The notes beneath the pieces were generated by a model. It did no database searches. It was given only the letters and a program-made list of their open reading frames with translations, and was not told the origin of the DNA. A stretch of 56,932 nucleotides of DNA, taken from assembly GCF_014199595.1 (NCBI RefSeq), contig NZ_JACHNX010000020.1:1-56932 (forward strand). Direction: 5' to 3'. The position numbers and the translations under genes were made by a program. Numbering within the stretch: the stretch's first letter is position 1; each line of letters starts with the position of its first letter. Positions 40,460-48,342 of this stretch are shown here, in pieces. Source of the DNA: Sphingomonas yabuuchiae. Lineage in GTDB: Bacteria > Pseudomonadota > Alphaproteobacteria > Sphingomonadales > Sphingomonadaceae.

Positions 40460-40670
40460 CCTGCGAAGCCGCGAGGACGGGAAGAAGAAAGAAGGTTGGT
40501 TCTCGCGGAGGCGCGGAGGTGTTAGGCCCGGCCGACAGGCCAGACCATCCCAACGCCCGACTCATAGTCTGCCGCTTCTGAGCGCAGCCAAAGCCCCTCT
40601 GCGTCCTCCGCGCCTCTGCGCGAACAAAAAATCTTCGCGCCATCGCGTCTTCGCGTGAGCCGAAAACCCC
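40460..40670. repeat. Family-C repeat array
   Basis: Units CGAAGCCGCGAGGACGGGAAG (about 40464), TCTCGCGGAGGCGCGGAGG (about 40501) and the inverted CCTCCGCGCCTCTGCGCGAA (about 40605) with CATCGCGTCTTCGCGTGAG (about 40641). The rest of the 376-base gap to secE shows no gene and no tRNA. Confidence 0.75.
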
Positions 40671-40830
40671 CGCCCCGCCCCCGCCCTTGCCTTTTACCCG
40701 AGCCACAGCTACATCGCGTTCCCATCCGAACAGCGCGGACGGACCTTTCGTCGCAGGCCCCCTGGGGCAGGCGACGGCGGACCCATGCCCCGCTGACAGT
40801 AATTTCAACGCAGGTGCGGGAACGGCACGA

Positions 40831-41028
40831 GTGGCGAAGACGACCCCCATCGAATTCCTCAACCAGGTCAAGACCGAGACCAAGAAGGTCGTCTGGCCGA
40901 CACGGCGCGAAACGGTGATGACCGGTGTGATGGTGGTCGTGATGACCACGATCCTGGCCATCTTCTTCCTGGCGGTCGACTCGTTCTTCGAGACGCTGGT
41001 CCGCACCCTGCTGTCGTTCGCGAAGTAA
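40831..41028 (+). CDS. secE: Preprotein translocase subunit SecE
   Basis: A 65-residue single-span subunit of the SecYEG channel. The amphipathic start FLNQVKTETKKVVWPTRRET and the membrane helix VMVVVMTTILAIFFLAV are typical of the short SecE. It uses a GTG start (40831), since no ATG precedes the conserved part. Ten bases separate it from nusG. Confidence 0.94.
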   Translation: MAKTTPIEFLNQVKTETKKVVWPTRRETVMTGVMVVVMTTILAIFFLAVDSFFETLVRTLLSFAK

Positions 41029-41037
41029 AGGGTTCTC

Positions 41038-41574
41038 ATGGCGCGCTGGTACATCATCCACGCTTATTCCGGTTTCGAGGGCAAGGTCCGCGACTCGATT
41101 ATGGCCGAGGCGACCCGTCTGGGCCTCGACCATCTGGTCGACCAGATCGAGGTGCCGACCGAGACCGTGACCGAGGCCCGCCGCGGCAAGAAGATCGCGG
41201 TCGAGCGCAAGTTCATGCCCGGCTATGTGCTGGCCAAGCTCGACATGACCGACCAGGTCTATCACCTCGTCAAGAACACGCCGAAGGTGACCGGCTTTCT
41301 GGGCGCGATGGGCAAGCCGCAGGCGATCAGCGAGGCGGAAGCCACGCGGATGCTGAATTCCAAGGAAGAAGCCGCCGCCGCCCCGAAGCACAAGGTCAAG
41401 GTCGACTACGAGATCGGCGACGCGGTCAAGGTGCTGGAAGGCCCCTTCGCCAGCTTCAACGGCGTGGTCGAGGAACTGGATTTCGACAAGTCCAAGGTCA
41501 AGGTGTCGGTGTCGATCTTCGGTCGCGCCACCCCGGTGGAACTGGACTTCGAGCAGGTCGAACGCTCGAAGTAA
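41038..41574 (+). CDS. nusG: Transcription termination/antitermination protein NusG
   Basis: A 178-residue NusG: NGN domain from RWYIIHAYSGFEGKV to PKVTGFLG, then the KOW domain with GDAVKVLEGPFASFNGVVEELD. It links RNA polymerase to Rho and the ribosome. A strong terminator follows, and three opposite-strand genes separate it from rplK. Confidence 0.97.
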   Translation: MARWYIIHAYSGFEGKVRDSIMAEATRLGLDHLVDQIEVPTETVTEARRGKKIAVERKFMPGYVLAKLDMTDQVYHLVKNTPKVTGFLGAMGKPQAISEAEATRMLNSKEEAAAAPKHKVKVDYEIGDAVKVLEGPFASFNGVVEELDFDKSKVKVSVSIFGRATPVELDFEQVERSK

Positions 41575-41596
41575 GTTCGGACCATCCGACGAAAAC

Positions 41597-41630
41597 GGGG
41601 CCGGGGCGGCGACGCCACCGGCCCTTTTCG
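41597..41630 (+). terminator. Terminator of secE-nusG
   Basis: GGGCCGG and CCGGCCC with an inner GGCG/CGCC pair form the stem, followed by TTTTCGT, about 25 bases after nusG. Confidence 0.85.
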
Positions 41631-41667
41631 TATTTGGGCCTTATCTTCAACTCCCGCCTGCTCCCCT

Positions 41668-41820
41668 ACCTCCGTTCAGGCTGAGCCCTTCGGCTGGCTG
41701 GCAAGCCAGCCGCTCAGGATAAACTTCGGCGCTTTGCGCTGAAGTCGAAGCCCACGCCCGCCCCTCGCCGCCCAGCGAGTCTCGTGCACTTCGACTTTGC
41801 TCAGTGCGAACGGAGGGCTG
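41668..41820. repeat. Family-B repeat locus with two inserted hairpins
   Basis: A family-B unit (CGTTCAGGCTGAGC at about 41674) is interrupted by about 50 bases holding two hairpins: GGCTGGCT with AGCCAGCC (41693-41712) and CTTCGGCGC with GCGCTGAAG (about 41725-41745, one G-U), after which GAAGTCGAAG completes the unit. An inverted plain unit lies at about 41788-41815. Confidence 0.75.
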
Positions 41821-41834
41821 GAAGAAACACCCCC

Positions 41835-42422
41835 CTACAATTTCGCGCTGTTCGCCACCTGCCGGAACGCCGCGACCCCGGCGTCGAAATAATGCAGCCG
41901 GGGCGCCTCGAAGGTGATCAGGTACAGCTTGCCGCCGGTGATCGCGCCGCGCCCCTCGCCCTTGCGCGGCAGGTCTTCGTTCGGCCGGGTAAAGCTATAG
42001 GTGAAGCGGATGCCCGGCTTGCCCGCAAAGGCCATCGGCTCCATCCCCTCGACCGTGAACAACGGCGTGTCGAGCGCGATGCGATAGCTGTTCTCGACCA
42101 GCGTCGGTATGTCGGTCACCAGCATCGTCGCCTTGACGCGCGGCAGCGGCTTGGTGCGCTTGCTGACCTCGCGGAACAGCGTCTGTTCGGGTTCGATCCC
42201 GCCATAGAAGGTCAGGTCGTTCAGCGCATCGCCATCGAAGGTCCACGTCTCCGAATTGCGCCCCGGTCGCGCGCCCAGCTTGTTCCATTCGACCGAGGGC
42301 GTGACCGTCAGCACCGATTTGGCGACCGCCACGGGCTGCCCCGCCGGGATCAGCTTGTTGCCCGCCAGCACCGGGGCCGCAACCAGCGCCAGCCCGATCG
42401 CCGCGATCCTCAAACCCTTCAT
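41835..42422 (-). CDS. Secreted hypothetical protein
   Basis: A 195-residue protein with a clear signal peptide (1-20, ending VLA). The mature part is mostly beta-strand with PSVEWNKLGARPGRNSETWTFDGDALNDLTFYGGI and FTYSFTRPNEDLPRKGEGRGAI. I do not recognise a named family. It overlaps the M48 protease stop by four bases and is the last gene of a three-gene envelope operon. Confidence 0.75.
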   Translation of the reverse strand: MKGLRIAAIGLALVAAPVLAGNKLIPAGQPVAVAKSVLTVTPSVEWNKLGARPGRNSETWTFDGDALNDLTFYGGIEPEQTLFREVSKRTKPLPRVKATMLVTDIPTLVENSYRIALDTPLFTVEGMEPMAFAGKPGIRFTYSFTRPNEDLPRKGEGRGAITGGKLYLITFEAPRLHYFDAGVAAFRQVANSAKL

Positions 42423-43582
42423 TGCACGCCCCCTTCCCCGATCAACATCGCCATGGCCGCGCGGTCGCTCGCCTGCGGTGCGCGCTCCAGATAGGTTTTC
42501 AGTGCGGCCCGCCCCGCCGCCTCCTGCTGCCCACGCAGCAGCGACAGGCCCAGCCCGCGCCAGGCGATCGGGTCGGTGCAGCCCGCGTCGATCGCCTGTT
42601 GATAGAATTGCGCCGCGCTCACCAGATCGCGGGGGTTACCGCGCTCGCGATAGAGTTCGCCGCGCGTCAGCAGCAGGTCGGGCGTCCATTGCCCGCCCGC
42701 CAGTTCGCCCAGCAGATACTCCGAGCCGCCGAAATCGTTGAGCTTGATCTGATCGGCCAGGAAGCTCGCCCGCCATGGCCGCATCGCCGTCAGAAACGCG
42801 TCGCGCGAGTCGTCGCCGCGCTCGCCATCCGCCCCTGCCGCTTCGCGCAGATAGGTCGCGCGGGCGAGTTCGGTCGGGTGATCGGCGAAGAAGCCCGCCG
42901 AATAGCGATGCGTGACATGCCGCTTGCGTCCCAAGGCAGTTGCATCCTGTTCGGCCATCAGCCGCTCCCAAATGCGCGATGCGGCAAGCGGCCGATAGCC
43001 CGCCGCCGCCAGATAGCGCAGGCCCATCAAGTCGGCCTCGGCTTCCTGCGCACGGTTGTAGGAGAAATGGAGTTGGATCAGGCTGGCGGGCAAGGTGCTG
43101 TATGGCGAGAGCACACTGGTCCAGGCAATGATGTCCCCGATCGTCCGCCCTCGGCGAAAACTGGCCAGGGTATGGCGCATCTCGAAATGCCCGAACTCAT
43201 GGCCGAGCAGCGCCGCCAGTTCCGCCTCGTCACGCAACCGGAGCAGCGCACCGGTATAGACGACCATCATACCGTTCGGCGTCATGGAGGCATTGAAGAC
43301 CGGCGCGCGCACCACATAGATTCGCACGCCGCGACAGCGATCCTCGCCCACCGAACGGCAGAGAACCTTGGTCAGATAAGCGTTCAGCGCCGGATCGCGT
43401 ACCACGGCGGGCGAGTCGCGCAGATCGCGCTCGGCCTCATCCGCCTGTTGCCACAGCCCGCGCTCGTCGACGGTCGTCGGCGTATAGGCCGTGCCGTAAG
43501 GCGGCAGCGGGGCGAGCCTGTCGGACGCGCCTGCGCCCAGAGCCGCCCCTGCGAGCGCAGCGGCGATGATCCATCCGGCCAT
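42419..43582 (-). CDS. M48 family metalloprotease with TPR-like tail
   Basis: A 387-residue protein with an N-terminal signal or anchor, the zinc motif HEFGH (about residue 128-132) inside LAALLGHEFGHFEMRH and the third ligand in EAEADLMGLRYL. The part after about 270 (QFYQQAIDAGCTDPIAWRGLGLSLLRGQ) is TPR-like, as in BepA. A periplasmic quality-control role for outer-membrane proteins is inferred from this layout. GGGAGG precedes the ATG; it lies 12 bases after its upstream partner. Confidence 0.88.
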   Translation of the reverse strand: MAGWIIAAALAGAALGAGASDRLAPLPPYGTAYTPTTVDERGLWQQADEAERDLRDSPAVVRDPALNAYLTKVLCRSVGEDRCRGVRIYVVRAPVFNASMTPNGMMVVYTGALLRLRDEAELAALLGHEFGHFEMRHTLASFRRGRTIGDIIAWTSVLSPYSTLPASLIQLHFSYNRAQEAEADLMGLRYLAAAGYRPLAASRIWERLMAEQDATALGRKRHVTHRYSAGFFADHPTELARATYLREAAGADGERGDDSRDAFLTAMRPWRASFLADQIKLNDFGGSEYLLGELAGGQWTPDLLLTRGELYRERGNPRDLVSAAQFYQQAIDAGCTDPIAWRGLGLSLLRGQQEAAGRAALKTYLERAPQASDRAAMAMLIGEGGVQ

Positions 43583-43594
43583 GATCGCCTCCCG

Positions 43595-44362
43595 TCAGCG
43601 TGCGGCGGTCTTGGTCGGGGCCGCCGGAGCGACCGGCGCCTCGACCGGCTTGCCCGGAAAACCCTCCAGCAGTTGCGACACGCGCTTGGCCGCGCCCTCA
43701 GGCGTGCGGACATCGCCGCCCATCGCCAGATCGGCGTTGAGCCAGACCAGATCGCCGGTCTTCAGGTCGATCAGCCCGGCATAGCCCTTGTGCACGCCCG
43801 CGCTGACCCCGATCCCGGCCACCCCGGCGGCGAAGACCTGCAACAGCTTGCGCCCGGTCGAGCCGTAATGATCCTCGGTCGTCACAAAGAGCGCATAGTC
43901 CGCCCCCTGCACGCCCGGCAGCTTGGCGACCTCGGACCCGATCGACCACAGGAAGCTGTCGCCGCGCTTCTTGGTCGGCAGGCGATTGCCGGGAAAGAAC
44001 TGATAGGTGATGACCGAATCGGCCAGCGCGGTGAACAGCGCGCGATATTCATGCGCCGTGGCCGCGCCCTGCCCGACCGGCTCGACATGAGTGACGACCC
44101 GGTTGCCCAGCTTGCCCTGCGCCTCGGCCAGCGCCCTGCCCAGATTCTCGCGCGCCTGATCGGTCCAGTCGGCATTGGGTTCGTACGACCCGCCGGTCGA
44201 CTGCGCGCCGACCGCGATTTCGGGCCGCATCAGGACGATGGTCGCAGTGCCCGGGGCCAGCGTGAAACCGGGCTTGTTGCCGGTCTTTTCCTGCGCCGCC
44301 AGCGGTGCGGCCACCAACGTCAGCGCCGCCGCACAGGCCAGCGCACCCCATCCCCGTCGCAT
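43595..44362 (-). CDS. Secreted hypothetical protein, envelope operon
   Basis: A 255-residue protein with a signal peptide (1-23, ending LAAQ). The mature part includes TATIVLMRPEIAVGAQSTGGSYEPNADWT, LLQVFAAGVAGIGVSAGVHKGYAGLIDLKTGDLVWLNADLAMGGDVR and an Ala/Pro-rich end. The 'GLIDLKTGDLVW' phrase suggests a PQQ-like strand pair but no full domain. Function unknown. First gene of the operon with the M48 protease. The start MRRGWG is chosen over the 44482 frame start. Confidence 0.75.
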   Translation of the reverse strand: MRRGWGALACAAALTLVAAPLAAQEKTGNKPGFTLAPGTATIVLMRPEIAVGAQSTGGSYEPNADWTDQARENLGRALAEAQGKLGNRVVTHVEPVGQGAATAHEYRALFTALADSVITYQFFPGNRLPTKKRGDSFLWSIGSEVAKLPGVQGADYALFVTTEDHYGSTGRKLLQVFAAGVAGIGVSAGVHKGYAGLIDLKTGDLVWLNADLAMGGDVRTPEGAAKRVSQLLEGFPGKPVEAPVAPAAPTKTAAR

Positions 44363-44606
44363 GTGTCGAACCCCCGTTCGAGCGATGGCGGAACCGGTCG
44401 CTCCCTCGACCGAGTCGTCCATCATGAACCCAGAGTGACATGGCCGGATCGGCCGTGACAAGCGCAATGCTGGCCTTGCCATTTCTCCCCTTTTCGGCTA
44501 TCGGCCCGCGCTTCCCTAGCATCTTGCGACGGAACCCTTGCGGGAGGGTGCGCTGGCTCATGCCTCGCGTGCCCGTCACGACCGCTAGACTCGAGAAGAG
44601 AGTGAC

Positions 44607-45038
44607 ATGGCAAAGAAGATTACCGGCTATATCAAGCTGCAGGTCCCTGCAGGCGCCGCCAACCCCTCGCCGCCGATCGGCCCGGCGCTGGGTCAGCGCG
44701 GCGTGAACATCATGGAATTCTGCAAGGCGTTCAACGCGCAGACCGGTGAAGTCGAGAAGGGCACGCCCCTGCCGACCGTCATCACCGTCTATGCCGACCG
44801 TTCGTTCTCGTTCGAGACGAAGACCGCGCCTGCGACCTACCTCATCAAGAAGGCGGCCAACCTGAAGTCGGGCTCGAAGGAGCCGGGCAAGGTGTCGGCG
44901 GGCAAGATCGCGCGCTCGAAGCTCGCGGAAATCGCCCAGGTCAAGATGAAGGACCTGAACGCCAACGATATCGAGGCTGCGACCAAGATCATCGAAGGCT
45001 CCGCCCGCGCGATGGGCCTCGAAGTGGTGGAGGGCTAA
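44607..45038 (+). CDS. rplK: 50S ribosomal protein L11
   Basis: 143 residues with the L11 N-terminal domain [37 protein letters not shown] and the RNA-binding C-terminal domain ending [10 protein letters not shown]. It forms the GTPase-associated centre of the ribosome and is the substrate of PrmA (encoded at the start of the window). GAGAAGAGAG lies before the ATG. rplA follows after four bases. Confidence 0.98.
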   Translation: MAKKITGYIKLQVPAGAANPSPPIGPALGQRGVNIMEFCKAFNAQTGEVEKGTPLPTVITVYADRSFSFETKTAPATYLIKKAANLKSGSKEPGKVSAGKIARSKLAEIAQVKMKDLNANDIEAATKIIEGSARAMGLEVVEG

Positions 45039-45042
45039 GATC

Positions 45043-45735
45043 ATGGCGAAGCTGACCAAGAAGCAGAAGGCCGTCCAGATCGACGCCGAGAAGCTGCACG
45101 GCATCGACGAAGCGATCACGCTGGCTCGTACCAACGCGACCTCGAAGTTCGACGAGACGATCGAAGTCGCCGTCAACCTGGGCGTTGACCCGCGTCACGC
45201 CGACCAGATGGTCCGTGGCGTCGTCACCCTGCCCAAGGGCACCGGCAAGACCGTTCGCGTCGGCGTGTTCGCCAAGGGCGCGAAGGCCGACGAAGCACGC
45301 GCCGCCGGTGCGGACGTCGTGGGTGCCGAGGACCTGATGGAAACCATCCAGGGCGGCACCATCGACTTCGATCGCTGCATCGCGACCCCGGACATGATGG
45401 GCGTCGTCGGTCGCCTCGGTAAGGTGCTGGGCCCCAAGGGCCTGATGCCGAACCCGAAGCTGGGCACCGTGACCATGAACGTCGCCGAAGCCGTCAAGGC
45501 GGCCAAGGGCGGTCAGGTCGAGTACCGCGTCGAAAAGGCCGGCATCATCCATTCGGGCATCGGCAAGGCGTCGTTCCCGGCGGAAGACCTGCGCGCCAAC
45601 TTCGACGCGCTGGTCGATGCGCTGATCAAGGCCAAGCCGTCGGGCGCCAAGGGCAAGTATGTCCGCAAGGTCGCCGTCTCGTCGACGATGGGCCGCGGCA
45701 TCAAGGTGAACGTCTCGGAAATCCCGGGCGCGTAA
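45043..45735 (+). CDS. rplA: 50S ribosomal protein L1
   Basis: 230 residues with the L1 signature region [18 protein letters not shown] and [15 protein letters not shown]1 builds the L1 stalk and represses its own mRNA in many bacteria (known). A terminator closes the unit; rplJ and rplL do not follow. Confidence 0.98.
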   Translation: MAKLTKKQKAVQIDAEKLHGIDEAITLARTNATSKFDETIEVAVNLGVDPRHADQMVRGVVTLPKGTGKTVRVGVFAKGAKADEARAAGADVVGAEDLMETIQGGTIDFDRCIATPDMMGVVGRLGKVLGPKGLMPNPKLGTVTMNVAEAVKAAKGGQVEYRVEKAGIIHSGIGKASFPAEDLRANFDALVDALIKAKPSGAKGKYVRKVAVSSTMGRGIKVNVSEIPGA

Positions 45736-45766
45736 GCCAAGCCGCCAGCGCATGCTGACAGGATCA

Positions 45767-45799
45767 GGGGGTCGGAACTGAGGTTCCGGCCCCCTTTTT
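45767..45799 (+). terminator. Terminator of rplK-rplA
   Basis: GGGGGTCGGAAC pairs with GTTCCGGCCCCC (one G-U) over a TGAG loop and is followed by TTTTT. Confidence 0.92.
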
Positions 45800-45827
45800 C
45801 GTGGCGGGGTGGCGGGCGGCGCACTTA

Positions 45828-46050
45828 CTCCGTTCAGCCTGAGCGAAGTCGAAGGCCACGCCCCGGCCTCGCCGCAAGCGAATCCCCTGCACTTCGACTT
45901 CGCTCAGTGCGAACGGAGGGTGGGTTTGGGGGTGGACTATGCGCAAATTACCTCCCTCCCCTTCAGGAGTGACAGGTCGGTCAGGCTCCCAGCCTGATCC
46001 AAACCGCGCTGGGCGCGGTTTACCTGATGCTCCTAAAGGGGAGGGGCTAA
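45828..46050. repeat. Family-B pair and family-A locus with structured insert
   Basis: Two family-B units (about 45829-45858 and 45891-45918) face each other. Next, a family-A half CTCCCCTTCAGGAG (about 45955) and CTCCTAAAGGGGAGG (about 46030) bracket a three-way-junction insert (next entry). Confidence 0.78.
45965..46034. repeat. Three-way-junction structured insert, copy 2
   Basis: The outer stem is CAGGT (45973-45977) with ACCTG (46022-46026), extended beyond a 3x3 internal loop by AGGAG (45965-45969) with CTCCT (46030-46034). Hairpin 1 is GGTCAGGCT (45979-45987) with AGCCTGATC (45991-45999, one G-U). Hairpin 2 is AAACCGCGC (46001-46009) with GCGCGGTTT (46013-46021). The plan equals copy 1 at 16189-16251, while most stem bases differ in compensating pairs. 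Confidence 0.75.
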
Positions 46051-46100
46051 AGGGGCTTACCCCATGACCGACCGACCAATTTTGGTAAGTCCAAAACGCC

Positions 46101-47000
46101 TTAATGCGGCAAGTCGTCATCCCGCGCCGGAATTGCACCCGAGCGCATGACCGTCCACCCGGCCAGCCTATGCCCCCGCACCGCCGCCTCGGCCGGATCC
46201 AAGCCGTCCAGCCGCGCCGCCAGATAGCCCGCGTTGAATGCATCCCCTGCCCCGCTGGTGTCACGCGGCGACAGGCGCTCGGGCGGTGGGACGATACCGA
46301 CACCGGTGACCAGGCACCCATCGGCCCCCAGCTTCACCACGACCTCGCCCGCACCCAGGCCCTGCCAGCGGTCGCGCACCTCTTCGGCGGACGTGGCGTC
46401 GACCAGCATCGCCTCATCCTCCAGCGTCGGCAGGCCGATATCGCAGCCGCCGATCGCCCGGCGACACAGCTCGCGTGCTTCGCCCTGGCTGGCGAACAGG
46501 CGGGGACGGTAATTGCCGTCGAACGCGACCCGGCCGCCCCGCGCGCGGACCCGTTGCGCGAGATCGAACAGATGCTCGCGACTCGGCTCGTCGAGGATCG
46601 CCAGGGTGATGAGCGAGTATAGCAGCAGATCGGCCTGTTCCGCCTCCGCTATCACCGCCTCGCTGCCCGGCAGGGACAGGGTGCGCCGCGCGGCGCTCTG
46701 TCCCCGCCAATAGGAAAAGCTGCGCTCGCCCGCCTCGTCGGTGGTGATCGCATACAGGCCGGGCATGCGGGTCGGATCGCGCAGGGTCAGGCTGGTGTCG
46801 ATGCCCTCGGCCGTCCAGTCCTGAAGGAGCGTCGCGCTGAACGGATCCTCACCCAAGGCGGTCACGTAGCGGACGTCACGACCCTTCCGCGCCAGATGGA
46901 TCGCGGTGTTCAGCGTGTCGCCGCCATGACCCAGCCACCACAGCCCGCCGTCTGCGCGCGACAATTCGATCATCCCTTCTCCGACGACGACGATCCGCAT
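46101..47000 (-). CDS. kdgK: 2-dehydro-3-deoxygluconokinase KdgK (PfkB family)
   Basis: A 299-residue PfkB-family kinase. The N-terminal VVVGEGMIEL and GGDTLNTAIHLARKG and the C-terminal signature DTSGAGDAFNAGYLAARL are typical of KDG kinases. It phosphorylates 2-keto-3-deoxygluconate, the product of UxuA, feeding the Entner-Doudoroff aldolase. It is divergent from uxuA-uxaC-uxuB, which supports this specificity. GGAGAG precedes the ATG. Confidence 0.9.
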   Translation of the reverse strand: MRIVVVGEGMIELSRADGGLWWLGHGGDTLNTAIHLARKGRDVRYVTALGEDPFSATLLQDWTAEGIDTSLTLRDPTRMPGLYAITTDEAGERSFSYWRGQSAARRTLSLPGSEAVIAEAEQADLLLYSLITLAILDEPSREHLFDLAQRVRARGGRVAFDGNYRPRLFASQGEARELCRRAIGGCDIGLPTLEDEAMLVDATSAEEVRDRWQGLGAGEVVVKLGADGCLVTGVGIVPPPERLSPRDTSGAGDAFNAGYLAARLDGLDPAEAAVRGHRLAGWTVMRSGAIPARDDDLPH

Positions 47001-47081
47001 CCACTTCTCTCCTATCGCTCTCCGGCTTCACCACCATAGTGGCAAGGCCAAAATTTGTAACTGGTCAATCCGAATGCCGAA

Positions 47082-47095
47082 TGCTACCGCTAACT
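47082..47095. promoter_or_regulatory. Candidate LacI-family operator between kdgK and uxuA
   Basis: TGCTACCGCTAACT fits, on the opposite strand, the LacI-family half-site pattern TGNTANCGNTANCA at all fixed positions but one. It lies 45 bases before the uxuA ATG and 82 bases from kdgK, well placed to control both. A hexuronate regulator is not encoded in the window. Confidence 0.4.
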
Positions 47096-47139
47096 GCAGA
47101 GAAAATGCGATTTGGGACGAGGGAATAGCGGCCGTGTTG

Positions 47140-48342
47140 ATGATCCAGTCCATGCGGTGGTTCGGACCCGCCGACCCCATCGCCTTGTCCCATATCCGCC
47201 AGGCGGGCGCCACAGAGGTCGTCACCGCACTGCATGAAATCCCCAACGGCGTGGTATGGCCGCGCGAGGCGATTGCCGAGCGGCGGGCGATGATCGAGGC
47301 GGCCGGGCTGGGATGGTCGACGGTCGAGAGCCTGCCGGTGCATGACGCGATCAAGCGCGGCGAACTGACCGACGAACTCGTCCAGGCCTATGGCGACAGC
47401 CTGCGTAACCTGGCGGCCGAGGGCGTGCGGACCGTCACCTATAATTTCATGCCGCTGCTCGACTGGACCCGGACCGATCTGGACTGGCAGTTGCCCGACG
47501 GTGCGACCGCGCTGCGCTTCGAATGGGCGGCGGTGGCGGCCTATGACATCCATATCCTGCGCCGCCCCGGCGCCGAGGCGGATTATTCGGAAGCCGTTCG
47601 CGCCGCCGCCGCCGAGCGCTTCGCCGCGATGACGCCTGAGGAACGCCACAAGCTAGAACGCACGATCATCGCCGGGCTTCCGGGCAGCGAGGAGAGCTTC
47701 GACTCGCCCGCCTTCCAGCGTGCGATCGACACCTATGCGGGGATCGACGCCGAGGCGCTGCGGGCGAACCATATCGCCTTCCTGCGCGCGGTCTGCCCGA
47801 TTGCCGAGGAGGTCGGCATCAAACTGGTCGTCCATCCCGACGACCCGCCCTTCCCCATTTTCGGCCTGCCGCGCGTCGTCAGCACCGCCGAAGACCTCGA
47901 CCATCTCTACGCCGCCGTGCCCTCGCTGGCGAACGGCCTGTGCTTCTGCACCGGATCGTTCGGCGCGCGGCCGGACAACGACCTGCCCGCCATGGTCCGC
48001 CGCTTTGCCGACCGGATCGACTTCCTCCATCTCCGCTCGGTCGGCTGGGAAGCGGGCGAGCGCAATTTCCATGAGGCCGAGCATCTGGGCGGCCATGCCC
48101 GCATGACGCAGGTGATGCAGGCGGTGGTCGAGATTTCGTATGCGCAAAACCGTGCGATCGTGATGCGCCCCGACCATGGCCACCGGATGATGGACGACCT
48201 TCATCGCAGCTCCAATCCCGGCTATTCGCTGCTCGGCCGGATGCGCGGACTGGCGGAGCTTCGCGGGCTGGAGCAGGGAATCGTGCATATGCTGGGCTTG
48301 AACGCAAACGCCGCTCCGGCCGAATTGGAGCTGACCGCATGA
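47140..48342 (+). CDS. uxuA: Mannonate dehydratase UxuA
   Basis: A 400-residue TIM-barrel dehydratase converting D-mannonate to 2-keto-3-deoxygluconate. It begins MIQSMRWFGPADPI, has TVTYNFMPLLDWTRTDL, VVHPDDPPFPIFGLPR, CFCTGSFGARPDND and VMRPDHGHRM with metal-ligand His and Cys residues. GTG (47134), TTG (47137) and ATG (47140) are adjacent and in frame; the ATG is taken. ATGA overlap with uxaC. Confidence 0.95.
   Translation: MIQSMRWFGPADPIALSHIRQAGATEVVTALHEIPNGVVWPREAIAERRAMIEAAGLGWSTVESLPVHDAIKRGELTDELVQAYGDSLRNLAAEGVRTVTYNFMPLLDWTRTDLDWQLPDGATALRFEWAAVAAYDIHILRRPGAEADYSEAVRAAAAERFAAMTPEERHKLERTIIAGLPGSEESFDSPAFQRAIDTYAGIDAEALRANHIAFLRAVCPIAEEVGIKLVVHPDDPPFPIFGLPRVVSTAEDLDHLYAAVPSLANGLCFCTGSFGARPDNDLPAMVRRFADRIDFLHLRSVGWEAGERNFHEAEHLGGHARMTQVMQAVVEISYAQNRAIVMRPDHGHRMMDDLHRSSNPGYSLLGRMRGLAELRGLEQGIVHMLGLNANAAPAELELTA

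Noticed and set aside
40671..40830. Possible tRNA-Trp before secE
   Set aside because: Many bacteria have one there, but no cloverleaf with a CCA anticodon can be drawn in this stretch.
40188..41391. Minus-strand frames opposite secE-nusG and the family-C array
   Set aside because: Composition and position mark them as shadows; secE and nusG are certain.
42422..44458. Plus-strand frame of 678 residues opposite the M48 operon
   Set aside because: Antisense shadow; the minus strand has signal peptides, HEFGH and tight overlaps.
16170..46050. CRISPR array built from the repeated palindromes
   Set aside because: Copies are dispersed, lie kilobases apart, have no regular spacers, and no cas gene is present.
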